Shown here: one piece after another, positions 33,943 to 43,085 of the stretch
Layout of the letters: every line of letters begins with the position of its first letter
Position numbering within the stretch: position 1 is the stretch's first letter
NCBI RefSeq assembly: GCF_947500265.1
Contig: NZ_CANMRN010000005.1
Location: forward strand, 223,307 to 266,863
DNA length: 43,557 bases
Direction of reading: 5' to 3'
Source of the DNA: an uncultured Psychrobacter sp.
GTDB lineage: Bacteria > Pseudomonadota > Gammaproteobacteria > Pseudomonadales > Moraxellaceae
Program-made: the position numbers and the translations under genes
The notes under the pieces: model-generated
What the model was told of the DNA's origin: nothing
What the model saw: the letters and a program-made list of their open reading frames with translations, nothing else
Databases searched by the model: none

Positions 33943-34164
33943 TAAAACTCCTTTTTATTGTCAGCTATATTCCTTTATTTTAGATGAGCCTATTTCAATT
34001 AAAATCACTAACCATCTTCAGATAACTGATCTTTCCTACTAATAACCATGTAATCTGGGGCTTTTAGCATATCTAAAGATAAGTAATCACTACCTGTTCT
34101 ACTTCGGCCATATTTTTTGCATTTACTAGCGGTCACTAGATACTTATTATGTAATAAATATCTA

Positions 34165-35589
34165 TTAAGATTTAAAAACTTGCATCGTCTGTATAGAGGT
34201 AAACTCTTTGAGACCAGCTTCTCCAAACTCAATACCAAACCCAGAGTCTTTAACACCACCGAATGGTGCATCGGGTTGAACCATGGCATGATTATTGATC
34301 CACACAGTGCCACAGTCTAAACGTGAGCCGATACTCTGTGCTTTTTCGATGTCTGTTGACCAGACTGAACCACCAAGTCCAACAGATAAGCGGTTGGCAC
34401 TGGCAATCGCCTCTTCGATATCGCTAAACTTAATAATCGGTAGAATCGGTCCAAACTGTTCTTCATCAACCAATCTTGCGCCATCATTGATATCGTTCAC
34501 CAACGTTATGGGATAAAAATAGCCGGTCTCGTCTACCACTTCCCCGCCACATAAGAAGTTTGCACCGCGCTCTTTGGCATCTTGAGCAAGGGCTTTGACA
34601 ATATTTAATTGTGCCTCATTTTGTAGAGGTCCAAAGTCGGTGTCTTCATCAAGCCCATTACCTGTCTTCATACTTTTGGCAATCGTGGTTAAGGCTGCAC
34701 ACAACTTATCATGCACGGATTCATGCACATATAGTCGTTTTAGGGCGGCACACGTTTGGCCATTATTGATAAAAGAGGTTGCAAAAATCTTACCCGCGAT
34801 GGCTTCAATATCAGCATCCGCCAGTACAATACCAGCGTCATTGCCACCTAACTCAAGCGTCAGACGTTTTAAAGTCACGGCAGCGCTTTTCATAATGGCT
34901 TTGCCAGTTGGGGTTGAGCCTGTAAATACAATCTTTTGAATATCCACATGTGCAGACATCGCCGCACCAATATCACCTTTGCCAGTTACCACATTCAATA
35001 CGCCTGCTGGCAAAATATCTTTAGCAATCTCACCAAAGCATAGTACGGTCAATGGGGTCATCTCAGACGGTTTCATGACGAGGGTATTACCAGTGAGCAA
35101 AGCAGGAATGATGTGCCAAATGCTGATAAGTAAGGGATAATTCCATGGGGTAATCGAGCCTACGACGCCAAGTGGCTTACGATGTAACTCTATCCGAGCC
35201 GAGTCATTGTCCTGAATGATTTCTGGTTCCAACGCCATGCTGGCGGTCGCACGTATCCAAGCCAATGTCCCACCAAGCTCAAAGCCTGCACCCAAATCGG
35301 CAAAACCTTTTGTGGGTTTACCCTGCTCTTTGGTCAGCATCGTCATAAGCATATCAGCACGAGCTTCAACCGCATCAGCAAGCTGCATTAAGTAGTCACG
35401 GCGTTCTGCATAGGTGAGTACTGACCAACTAGGGAACGCTGCTTTGGCTGCTGCGACTGCTTTATCTAATTGAGCCACACTGGCCTTTGGACAGCAGGCA
35501 ATAACAGATTTATCAGCAGGATTGATGACATCAAAACAATCGGTAGTAGCAACACTTTTACCGTCGATAATTAAATTAAATTCTCTCAT
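34165..35589 (-). CDS. Aldehyde dehydrogenase, possibly for aryl- or amino-aldehydes
   Basis: The 474-residue NAD+-dependent enzyme has TPWNYPL at 147-153, the general base Glu246 in TLELGGNDA and the nucleophile Cys280 in NNGQTCAALKR. The C-terminus PDAPFGGVKDSGFGIEFGEAGLKEFT is typical of class-3-like and aminoaldehyde ALDHs. It lies between the amine oxidase and the GMC gene on the same strand, so it probably oxidises the aldehyde formed by one of them, such as phenylacetaldehyde. That would make it a FeaB analogue, although the sequence does not prove it. The gap to the GMC gene is about 220 bp, so a shared transcript is uncertain. Confidence 0.8.
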   Translation of the reverse strand: MREFNLIIDGKSVATTDCFDVINPADKSVIACCPKASVAQLDKAVAAAKAAFPSWSVLTYAERRDYLMQLADAVEARADMLMTMLTKEQGKPTKGFADLGAGFELGGTLAWIRATASMALEPEIIQDNDSARIELHRKPLGVVGSITPWNYPLLISIWHIIPALLTGNTLVMKPSEMTPLTVLCFGEIAKDILPAGVLNVVTGKGDIGAAMSAHVDIQKIVFTGSTPTGKAIMKSAAVTLKRLTLELGGNDAGIVLADADIEAIAGKIFATSFINNGQTCAALKRLYVHESVHDKLCAALTTIAKSMKTGNGLDEDTDFGPLQNEAQLNIVKALAQDAKERGANFLCGGEVVDETGYFYPITLVNDINDGARLVDEEQFGPILPIIKFSDIEEAIASANRLSVGLGGSVWSTDIEKAQSIGSRLDCGTVWINNHAMVQPDAPFGGVKDSGFGIEFGEAGLKEFTSIQTMQVFKS

Positions 35590-35701
35590 TATTTTAACTC
35601 TTATTCTCGTAAATATTATTTATAGGATTGACTGAAAACACTTAAACTAGGCTATAGAGTCAAATTATTTACTTGGGGTATCTGTGCTTATAAATAATTA
35701 G

Positions 35702-35734
35702 CATTAGTGCAGCAATGATATTGCTGCACTAATG
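35702..35734 (-). terminator. 15-bp perfect hairpin after the amine oxidase gene
   Basis: CATTAGTGCAGCAAT and ATTGCTGCACTAATG pair perfectly around a 3-base loop, 20 bp past the tynA stop codon. The T-tract on the minus strand is broken (CTAATTATTTATA), so termination may be partial. The stem is strong enough to protect the mRNA 3' end. Confidence 0.6.
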
Positions 35735-35753
35735 GACTACTGTTCCAAAATAT

Positions 35754-38096
35754 TTATTTGCTCTCATCTTTACTTTGATTAAGATTTAACGAAGGAGTTT
35801 CATCAAAGAAGTTCCACGGTTTAAGCAAAATATTCACCCATTCTGTCGGCATAATAGGCCATTCTTCAGCCCGAGCTATATGAGTAGTACCCGTGGTTAG
35901 CCAAACCACCAAATCTTTATTATGAATGTTTTCGTCATCTGCAACGAAGGATCCTAGCCCCGTATCTTTATCAGAACGATTAGGATAAGTACCCTCTGGA
36001 TATAACTCATTCGTATTATATTTTGTCACCCAAATTTGTTTATCCATAAAATTGAGACGCTTAAATAACCATTCATCATCTGCAAAATTAGCACCTTTCG
36101 CAATGGGATGAGTGGCGCCTGCAAATGGAATCATTTGATAAGAAACTGGATTGCCCATACGGTTTTCTTTACTGGCATTACTGATTAAACGCACAGTAGT
36201 AGGGTCAAAATTTTCTTTCGCTTTAGTTTCTGTTAATACTGTCGTCTCACGAGTCTCCATTGCACTGGTACGCGGGCCACTGCGCACATTGGGTACGACT
36301 ACTGGCTCTATACGTTTGATGTTGTTGGTCTCGCCATCAACATCCATATCCAAGCGGAAATTATAGATATGCTGATGCGTGGTGCCAACGATGTTGTGGT
36401 CTATCAGTGTGCCATAACGTGTGTCTTCTTTAGCACTTGGGTCATGCATGGTTTTGGTAATAACACCTTTGACCGCTTCGATACCAGTAGCGCCAGCATT
36501 GATACCAATGGTACCGTTTGGCTGAAGTACCCAGTCAAAAATATAGTCATAGTTGCCGATGGTGCTGATCCAGCGTACAACTAGCTCACGACGCTCAGTA
36601 CTGACATTTTTTTGTCCCATTTCTTGGTGTTTAAACTCAGGGCCTGCATAACGTTCAAACACGGCAATGGCATTCGGAATGGTATAAGGATTACCTTCGT
36701 AATCTGCAAGCACCGCATCAAGGAGCACCGCATTTTCTGGTACATCAACATTTCTTTCTAGTGGGGAAGTTAAGGTGCCCATACCATATTCGCCAGAATC
36801 TAGATAAGATTTAAAATACCAACCCATATCAGGGTCACCATAAGGGACTACCATGCCACCTAAATTGCCTTGATACATGATTTTACGGTCTACACCTTTG
36901 TCTTTAAAAGTAACGGTACTGAGCTGTAAACCTGTACGACTGTCTAGACCGATATGGAACTTCCAATTGTTCCACTCAACGTTTCGACCAGTGATGGTAT
37001 AGTTTTTTCCTTCTGGTTCAATAATGTTCAATGGTTTATTGGTCACAACCTTTTTATCGCGACCATCAATTGGGCGCGGGGTCATCGGTACAGGAATAAC
37101 ACCACCTTCTTCGATTTTAATAATCTTGCTCTTATCTAAATCGACCACGGCTACTAAATTTTCGATCGGATGTGCCCAATAGTTACCATCGCCGACATCT
37201 AGGTAAGAGACAATTTTTAGAATCCTCTGTTGCTTGTCTAACAGACCATCTTCTCCCCCAAAATACCCAACGGTCAACGGTGTGCCCACCACTTTGGTCA
37301 CATCGTCTACCCCATGTTTTTTCAGTGCGGCTTTATACTCTGGGCTAGTTTGAATGATGTCTTGTATGGCCATAAAGTCATCGACCAGTACCATGCCAAA
37401 AGTGTTCTCTAAAACTTTCCAGCTTGTCAGCGTGTTTTTACTTAAATCGACTTCCCCTTCAATGACCGTATTGCCTTTTAAGATGGTAAACGTTGCCACG
37501 CGGTCGCTTGTATAAGGTTTTCTATCAATCACGTTACGCCACACGGCATCTTTGTCGGGTTGCTTTAGACGAATATCAGCAAACCGTGAGTTTTTTTGTT
37601 CAGGTTTGGCTTTACGAATAATGGCTGTGACTTCGTTAATCTCGTCACTACTCAATACATTCAAGGGATGCGGGCTCTGCTCTATTTTGAATGTTTGATC
37701 CAAATTGGATTGGAGTATTTCATTGGCCAAGGTGTCAGGCACCAAAGCTTGTCCATCTTTCATGACCAGTGGGTTAGTGATCTTTAAGGGCTTTCCATTC
37801 ACCATGGCAGTTGCGCTATTGGGTTTGATTTGTACACGTGTAGAGTTTTTGGTGACGGTATACATATCAGCGTAGCTGTCGTAGCTGACCTCTGCCCCTG
37901 CTGTGGTCATAGCTGCCTCAATCGGCACCATATGTACCTCTCCGCCATGTGCCAGTGCCTGTCCACTATAAATAAAAGCCAAGCTGGCGACCAATGCTGT
38001 TAGAGTAGATGACAATGAGGTATGCTGGCGAGGGTTTTTACTGATTGTAGCGTTGACTTTCTGTTGATGGCTTGAGAGTGAGCAAAAATGTCTCAT
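35754..38096 (-). CDS. tynA: Periplasmic copper amine oxidase (primary-amine oxidase)
   Basis: This quinoprotein oxidises primary arylalkylamines (tyramine, phenylethylamine) to aldehydes with release of NH3 and H2O2. The 780-residue chain has a long N-terminal signal region (hydrophobic core about 30-48, cleavage near QALA-HGG) and then the copper amine oxidase N1 and catalytic domains. The TPQ precursor is Tyr516 in STIGNYDYIF, the catalytic base is Asp433 in YLDSGE, and the copper ligands are His574 and His576 in THQHIYNF and His739 in TTHIARAEEWPIMPTEW. The C-terminal LLKPWNFFDETP matches E. coli TynA closely. AAGGAAG precedes the ATG. The neighbouring aldehyde dehydrogenase is the likely next enzyme. 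Confidence 0.93.
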   Translation of the reverse strand: MRHFCSLSSHQQKVNATISKNPRQHTSLSSTLTALVASLAFIYSGQALAHGGEVHMVPIEAAMTTAGAEVSYDSYADMYTVTKNSTRVQIKPNSATAMVNGKPLKITNPLVMKDGQALVPDTLANEILQSNLDQTFKIEQSPHPLNVLSSDEINEVTAIIRKAKPEQKNSRFADIRLKQPDKDAVWRNVIDRKPYTSDRVATFTILKGNTVIEGEVDLSKNTLTSWKVLENTFGMVLVDDFMAIQDIIQTSPEYKAALKKHGVDDVTKVVGTPLTVGYFGGEDGLLDKQQRILKIVSYLDVGDGNYWAHPIENLVAVVDLDKSKIIKIEEGGVIPVPMTPRPIDGRDKKVVTNKPLNIIEPEGKNYTITGRNVEWNNWKFHIGLDSRTGLQLSTVTFKDKGVDRKIMYQGNLGGMVVPYGDPDMGWYFKSYLDSGEYGMGTLTSPLERNVDVPENAVLLDAVLADYEGNPYTIPNAIAVFERYAGPEFKHQEMGQKNVSTERRELVVRWISTIGNYDYIFDWVLQPNGTIGINAGATGIEAVKGVITKTMHDPSAKEDTRYGTLIDHNIVGTTHQHIYNFRLDMDVDGETNNIKRIEPVVVPNVRSGPRTSAMETRETTVLTETKAKENFDPTTVRLISNASKENRMGNPVSYQMIPFAGATHPIAKGANFADDEWLFKRLNFMDKQIWVTKYNTNELYPEGTYPNRSDKDTGLGSFVADDENIHNKDLVVWLTTGTTHIARAEEWPIMPTEWVNILLKPWNFFDETPSLNLNQSKDESK

Positions 38097-38525
38097 GGAT
38101 AACTTCCTTGTTATTGTGGATGGATATAGGCTTTATTTTTTGTAATAGCCGCTAAATATTGATAGCTAATATTATATTTAACGTTTCTATCATCAGTATT
38201 ATTAACCGATGGTTGTAGGTTTTCTACTCGTTGACAGACGGCTGTTAATAACCCTCTTCATAATGCTGAACACAATCGTTATAAACAAAACTTTAGTTCA
38301 TCAGAATTTTCAAATAATACTGTAACAGTATTTACATAGTTAAACAATAGTTCACTATAAAGTTGTAGTATATCAGTGATTTGGGGGATTTTATTGTCCA
38401 TAATAGCAACGCTAATATATTTGATAATGCCAAACTAAATTAGAATTTCCATACCCATAAAATACTGATAGATACTCAGATATGCCCACATATAACAATA
38501 GGTGATCATATCTGAGAATGGGGCG
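38097..38525. other. Gap upstream of tynA with a 10-bp inverted repeat
   Basis: CTCAGATATG (38475-38484) and CATATCTGAG (38507-38516) are perfect arms around a 22-base loop, 10 bp past the stop codon of the benzoylformate decarboxylase gene. No T-run follows on the minus strand. It may end or protect that transcript, or act as an operator for tynA. The rest of the 429-bp gap is AT-rich, with no gene. Confidence 0.4.
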
Positions 38526-40133
38526 CTAAATATCACCTGTATTTGGGTCAACAATGACTTCTAACAGATAACAGCCCGATGCATTGACCGCTTTATGAAT
38601 TGCTTCGGGTAGGTTTTCGTGCTCTTTAATACAAGCACCTTCACAACCCATACTATTGGCCAATTGCACAAAGTCAATATTGGGCAAGTCAAGCCCTGGT
38701 ACAGACTGACTCTTCATAATTTTACCGAATGAATGCATGGCACCATATCCAAAATTGTTTAGCACAATAAATGTCACAGGCAAATTCAACTGCGCGGCCG
38801 TCCAAACAGCCTGAATAGAATACATAGAAGATCCATCACCAATTAAGCACACAACCCGTTTATTAGTGGATAACGCGACTCCTACTGATGCCGGTAACGC
38901 ATAGCCAAGACCACCACTAGACATCGTAAAAAAGCCCTGCGCTTGTGTAATGGGCAAAAAACGTTGAATGACAGACCGGTGAGAAGGCGCTTCTTCGACG
39001 ATAATAGAGTCAGATGGTCGTGCATGCGACAGCAGATCAATGGCATACTCCACTGGAATAGGGGTCGCTCCAGTTACCTTGGGTGCAGCAGGACGCAGCG
39101 GCGTGACAAATTTGTCACTCTGAGAGTCAGATAGAGGAAGGATTTTATCCAACATGGCACTAATACTGTGGTTGATTGAACCAAATAAAGTGGTGGTTGC
39201 AGAGGCAAATGCCGCATATTTTGGATCATCGGTAATTTGATATATTTTGACTGCTGAATCAAATATCGTCACATCTCCTGCAATGTGTAACGTAAACACA
39301 GGGGCGCCAATCACCAGAACTACATCATACCCAGACAGTTTTTTTGACAGCTGCTCAGGAAGCGCAGGCAAAAACCCTGCAAACTGAGTGTGGTCTTCTG
39401 GAAAACTAGCTCGACTCGAATACGGTGCTGCCCAAACGTGTGCCTGTAGCCGCTCAGCCAGTTTAACAGCAGTATTAAATGCATCCTGCCTATCGACATC
39501 TGCACCAACAACTATGGCTAAATTTTGACTATTTTTGAGTACTTCTAACAGCTGATCAATGGCTGCGGGCGTTGGTATCGTACCCTCAATCACTTTTGAG
39601 TAGTGAGGCATACAGGTCGTTTTATCCCAATCATCAGAAGGTATCGATACAAAGGTTGGACCACGTGGATGCTGCATCGCAATATGATACGCTTGAGCGA
39701 TTGCCAATGGCACATCCTCAGGACGCGCAGGCTCGATGCTCCATTTAACATACGGTTTTGGAAAGTCGGCAGCGTGATCTGCACCAAGATAAGGTGCAAA
39801 AGGTAAGATGCTACGAGATTGCTGGCCTGCCGTTATGACCAACGGTGTGTGATTTCGATATGCTGTGAATATGTTTCCTAAGGCATGGCCAACCCCTACT
39901 GCTGAGTGCAGATTGACAAAAGCGGCATTGCCAGATGCTTGAGCATAGCCGTCGGCCATCGCCACAACAGATGACTCTTGTAAGGCCAATATATATTCAA
40001 AATCTTCAGGAAAGTTATTCAAAAAATTAAGCTCAGTAGAGCCGGGGTTACCAAACACTGTCGTCATATTAAGTTCACGCATCAAACGAAACGTCACTTG
40101 TTGTACAGTATCTGTATGCTGTATAGAAGACAT
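38526..40133 (-). CDS. mdlC: Benzoylformate decarboxylase
   Basis: This ThDP enzyme decarboxylates benzoylformate to benzaldehyde in the mandelate pathway. I start at 40133 (MSSIQHTD) because AAGGA lies 8 bases upstream; the frame from the GTG at 40151 would place that ribosome site inside the gene. The 535-residue protein keeps the active-site residues known from Pseudomonas putida: Ser32 in GNPGSTEL, Glu53 in ALQESS, His76 in NLHSAVGVGHA and His283 in GAPVFTLH. The ThDP site is GDGSSMYS...LNNFGYG. It lies downstream of a TRAP binding protein and an aldehyde dehydrogenase on the same strand. Mandelate racemase and dehydrogenase genes are not in the window. Confidence 0.88.
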   Translation of the reverse strand: MSSIQHTDTVQQVTFRLMRELNMTTVFGNPGSTELNFLNNFPEDFEYILALQESSVVAMADGYAQASGNAAFVNLHSAVGVGHALGNIFTAYRNHTPLVITAGQQSRSILPFAPYLGADHAADFPKPYVKWSIEPARPEDVPLAIAQAYHIAMQHPRGPTFVSIPSDDWDKTTCMPHYSKVIEGTIPTPAAIDQLLEVLKNSQNLAIVVGADVDRQDAFNTAVKLAERLQAHVWAAPYSSRASFPEDHTQFAGFLPALPEQLSKKLSGYDVVLVIGAPVFTLHIAGDVTIFDSAVKIYQITDDPKYAAFASATTTLFGSINHSISAMLDKILPLSDSQSDKFVTPLRPAAPKVTGATPIPVEYAIDLLSHARPSDSIIVEEAPSHRSVIQRFLPITQAQGFFTMSSGGLGYALPASVGVALSTNKRVVCLIGDGSSMYSIQAVWTAAQLNLPVTFIVLNNFGYGAMHSFGKIMKSQSVPGLDLPNIDFVQLANSMGCEGACIKEHENLPEAIHKAVNASGCYLLEVIVDPNTGDI

Positions 40134-40256
40134 AAAGGACATCCTTGTCACTAATTGCTTATTGCTAAGCGTTGATTGTCAAAATTGTTAATACTAAGGT
40201 CTGTGTAATATTGGACTGCTTTACAGTCCCTACTATCGGAGCAAGTGACCTAGCTA

Positions 40257-41303
40257 TTAAGACTGACAAGCGGCACTGGCTTTTATAGTTTTTTGATAAG
40301 CTGTTTGAGCGTCCAAACCCAGCTTGGCAAGATCTGTTAAATATTTTTGTGTGCCCGCTTCTAAAGGATTTTTCCATTCAGGGTTTTCTAGTGGATTGGG
40401 AATATCTATGATTGAATCACCCTTAGCTTTGGCTTCAGCCATATACCTTGCATCATCTTCATCGAACACCTTGCCCGCTATTTTAGCCATCGCTGCACCC
40501 GAATTATTATCGATGACTTTTTTAAGATCGTCTGGCAAGCTTTCATATTTATCTTTATTCATGGTCACAACAATCGGCGAGCTATAAAAAGGGATATTGG
40601 TATGAGTGTTGGTTATCTCTGTCAACTTAAAGGAACCCATAGCATCCCAAGGCAAGCTTATACCGTCCAATACACCGCGCTGCAAAGAGGTATAAAGATC
40701 AGTCACTGGCAACCCCACTGGCGTACCACCTGCTGCGTCAATGATATTGCCCGTTATTGCTGAAGGACCTCGAATACGCATCCCGGTTAAGTCATCTGGT
40801 GTGCGAATCGGCTTGTCAACCGTGTGAAAACCACCAGGGCCGGTACCCATCATGAACAACACATGAGTGTCTTCATACTCACTTGCAATCACACCATCGT
40901 CATATAGATTATGGAGCATACAGTTTAGTTGTGTTGCCGAGTTTGACAGCCCTGGTAACTCAGTAATTTGAGTCAATGGAAAGCGGCCATTGGTATAGCC
41001 TTGGAGCGTAGAACCAATATCGACCACACCATTGGCAACTGCATCATAGGTTGCGTTTGGTTTACTGAGTGTTGCAGAAGGAAATATCTCAATTTTAATT
41101 TTCCCTTTAGATTCTGCCTCTACTTTTTTTGCCCAGTATTCAAATATTTCTGTGTTTGTGGTCGAGGTGGCTGGCCAAAAATGTGAGAAGCGCAGAGTGG
41201 TGACTTCTTGAGCACTTTGAGTGATGCTGTCATCTGATTGTGAACAAGCCGTCATACCCACTAGAGCCGCCAACACTAAGCTGATTGAAAAGGTTTTACT
41301 CAT
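40257..41303 (-). CDS. dctP: TRAP transporter substrate-binding lipoprotein (DctP family)
   Basis: The solute receptor of a tripartite ATP-independent periplasmic transporter. Two adjacent ATGs open the frame; I prefer 41303 because the AAGGA site is 7 bases from it, against 4 from 41306. The signal ends in the lipobox VGMTAC, so the mature protein is a lipoprotein, somewhat unusual for DctP proteins. The DctP fold is marked by LRFSHFWPATSTTN at the start, GVVDIGSTLQGY, and GMRIRGPSAITGNI with the Arg that binds the substrate carboxylate. TDLYTSLQRGVLDGISLPWDA follows. The neighbours suggest an aromatic carboxylate such as mandelate or benzoylformate. The permease lies upstream at the window edge. 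Confidence 0.85.
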   Translation of the reverse strand: MSKTFSISLVLAALVGMTACSQSDDSITQSAQEVTTLRFSHFWPATSTTNTEIFEYWAKKVEAESKGKIKIEIFPSATLSKPNATYDAVANGVVDIGSTLQGYTNGRFPLTQITELPGLSNSATQLNCMLHNLYDDGVIASEYEDTHVLFMMGTGPGGFHTVDKPIRTPDDLTGMRIRGPSAITGNIIDAAGGTPVGLPVTDLYTSLQRGVLDGISLPWDAMGSFKLTEITNTHTNIPFYSSPIVVTMNKDKYESLPDDLKKVIDNNSGAAMAKIAGKVFDEDDARYMAEAKAKGDSIIDIPNPLENPEWKNPLEAGTQKYLTDLAKLGLDAQTAYQKTIKASAACQS

Positions 41304-41466
41304 CATGAATTCCTTTTTTTGATGGTAGACAATTATTGTGATAGATAAATAGGCATAGCTTCCAATCTATGCCGCTCTCATATGCCTGAATGATTGGTAA
41401 TAAGAACCTTAATGCCTACATTCTTAAGTTCAAAATCACTTATTGATAGTCAATTATTAAAAATCA

Positions 41467-42921
41467 CTAAACAGGATATGGACGCTGTTCAGTTTGTACC
41501 GATACCCATTGATAAGTCGTGAACTCATCGAAGGTAATGTGACGACCGAAGCGGCCCACCCCTGATGCTTTTTCACCACCAAAGGCAACGCGCGGCTCAT
41601 CATTGACACTTTGATCATTAATATGAACCATGCCTGTGCGCCATCCTGCCGCAAACCTTTGTGCTCGGGAGATATCTGCAGAATGCACAGCACCGCTCAA
41701 TCCAGCATCGGTATCGTTTGCTAAGCGTAAAGCATCAGCATCGCCTTTGTGTGAAATCAAGGTCACTACAGGGCCAAACATTTCTGTACGTGCAGAATAA
41801 ACGTCATTACTGCCCTTTAGGACATATGGATAAACGAGCGCACCGTCACGCTTACCTTCAAGAAGTAACTCAGCACCTTCTTGTACTGCTTGTTGTACGG
41901 CCTGCTCAACCCGCACAGCTTCGCGCTCATCAATCAAAGGCCCCACCAACACATCAGGTCTTGATGGGTCACCAACGTTCAGTCCTTTTGTATATTCGAC
42001 AAACTTTTCGGCAAACGCATCAAAGATAGACTCATGAACAATGATACGGTTCACTGACATACAAATCTGGCCACTGTGTAAGAAACGACCAAAGACTGCA
42101 GAACGTGCCGCATAATCAATATCGGCATCGTCAAGCACTACAAAGGCATTATTGCCACCAAGCTCTAAAATAGAACGCTTAATTTCGCGACCCGTCATCT
42201 CTCCTATGCTCTGACCAACCTCAGTAGATCCAGTGAACGAAATCACACGAGGAATCGGGTGTGTATATAGCGCATCGCCAATCTCAGAGGTTTTTGGCAC
42301 AACCACTGTCAACACACCTGGGGGCAAACCTGCCTCTTCGAAGATTTTGGCCAGTAAGATACCGCCAGTAATGGGTGTGGTAGAGGCAGGCTTTAATAAT
42401 ACGGTGTTGCCACTTGCCAAGGCCGTGACTACCGATCGCATGGCTAAAAACATTGGAAAATTAAAGGGGCCAATAACCGTTACCACACCTACTGGCTTAC
42501 GAATAATGTGATTTAACTTATTGGGAATGGCTGAGCGTGCAACCGTAGTTTCTAATAAAAACGGGTACTCGGCGGCCACTTTAATGACCCCAATACAGGC
42601 ATCAATCTCGATATTGGCTTTCATCACGGTCGAACCGGACTCACGCACCAGCAAGTCAACCAACTCGTCTCGGCGATTGCTGATTACTTTTGCCGCTTGC
42701 CCAACAATTTGGCTCACAGCATAAGGGTTGGTCTGACACCAGTCTTGTTGTGCTTGCTCTAGTGCCTCATAAGACTTGTTAATATCATCTAGGCTGGCAG
42801 CTTTAAACGTGGCGATATCTTCACCAGTGAACGGATTACTTGTTACGATTTCATGACTCGATGTACCATCACGCCATTCGCCTGCTATATAATTATGATG
42901 TAAATTTGTGTAGTTAGACAT
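41467..42921 (-). CDS. Benzaldehyde-type aldehyde dehydrogenase
   Basis: This 484-residue ALDH has GPFNFPMFLA at the Rossmann loop, general base Glu253 in ILELGGNNA and nucleophile Cys287 in HSGQICMSVNR. The ELGGNNAFVVLDDAD and HSGQICMS phrases, with the C-terminal FGGEKASGVGRFGR, are typical of benzaldehyde and vanillin dehydrogenases. It sits two genes from benzoylformate decarboxylase on the same strand with the TRAP genes around it. The natural role is oxidation of benzaldehyde to benzoate. AAGGAA precedes the ATG. I cannot rule out a substituted benzaldehyde as the preferred substrate. Confidence 0.83.
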   Translation of the reverse strand: MSNYTNLHHNYIAGEWRDGTSSHEIVTSNPFTGEDIATFKAASLDDINKSYEALEQAQQDWCQTNPYAVSQIVGQAAKVISNRRDELVDLLVRESGSTVMKANIEIDACIGVIKVAAEYPFLLETTVARSAIPNKLNHIIRKPVGVVTVIGPFNFPMFLAMRSVVTALASGNTVLLKPASTTPITGGILLAKIFEEAGLPPGVLTVVVPKTSEIGDALYTHPIPRVISFTGSTEVGQSIGEMTGREIKRSILELGGNNAFVVLDDADIDYAARSAVFGRFLHSGQICMSVNRIIVHESIFDAFAEKFVEYTKGLNVGDPSRPDVLVGPLIDEREAVRVEQAVQQAVQEGAELLLEGKRDGALVYPYVLKGSNDVYSARTEMFGPVVTLISHKGDADALRLANDTDAGLSGAVHSADISRAQRFAAGWRTGMVHINDQSVNDEPRVAFGGEKASGVGRFGRHITFDEFTTYQWVSVQTEQRPYPV

Positions 42922-43085
42922 ATCAATTCCTTGTTAAAAACTATTTATCTAAGGGGTACTACTATTTTCTTACGAAGATTCTTTTACATGATGTTGCGTA
43001 TATCAATACGCGGCATCATGAATAATACGGTGCACTTCAACGATGAGACTTGTAATAGAGCGTGTTATTAACTGTCTGACAAACA

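Noticed and set aside
34008..34313. 101-codon minus-strand frame overlapping the 3' end of the aldehyde dehydrogenase at 34165
   Set aside because: It mostly runs out of frame through the end of the aldehyde dehydrogenase gene and shows no family motif or ribosome site.
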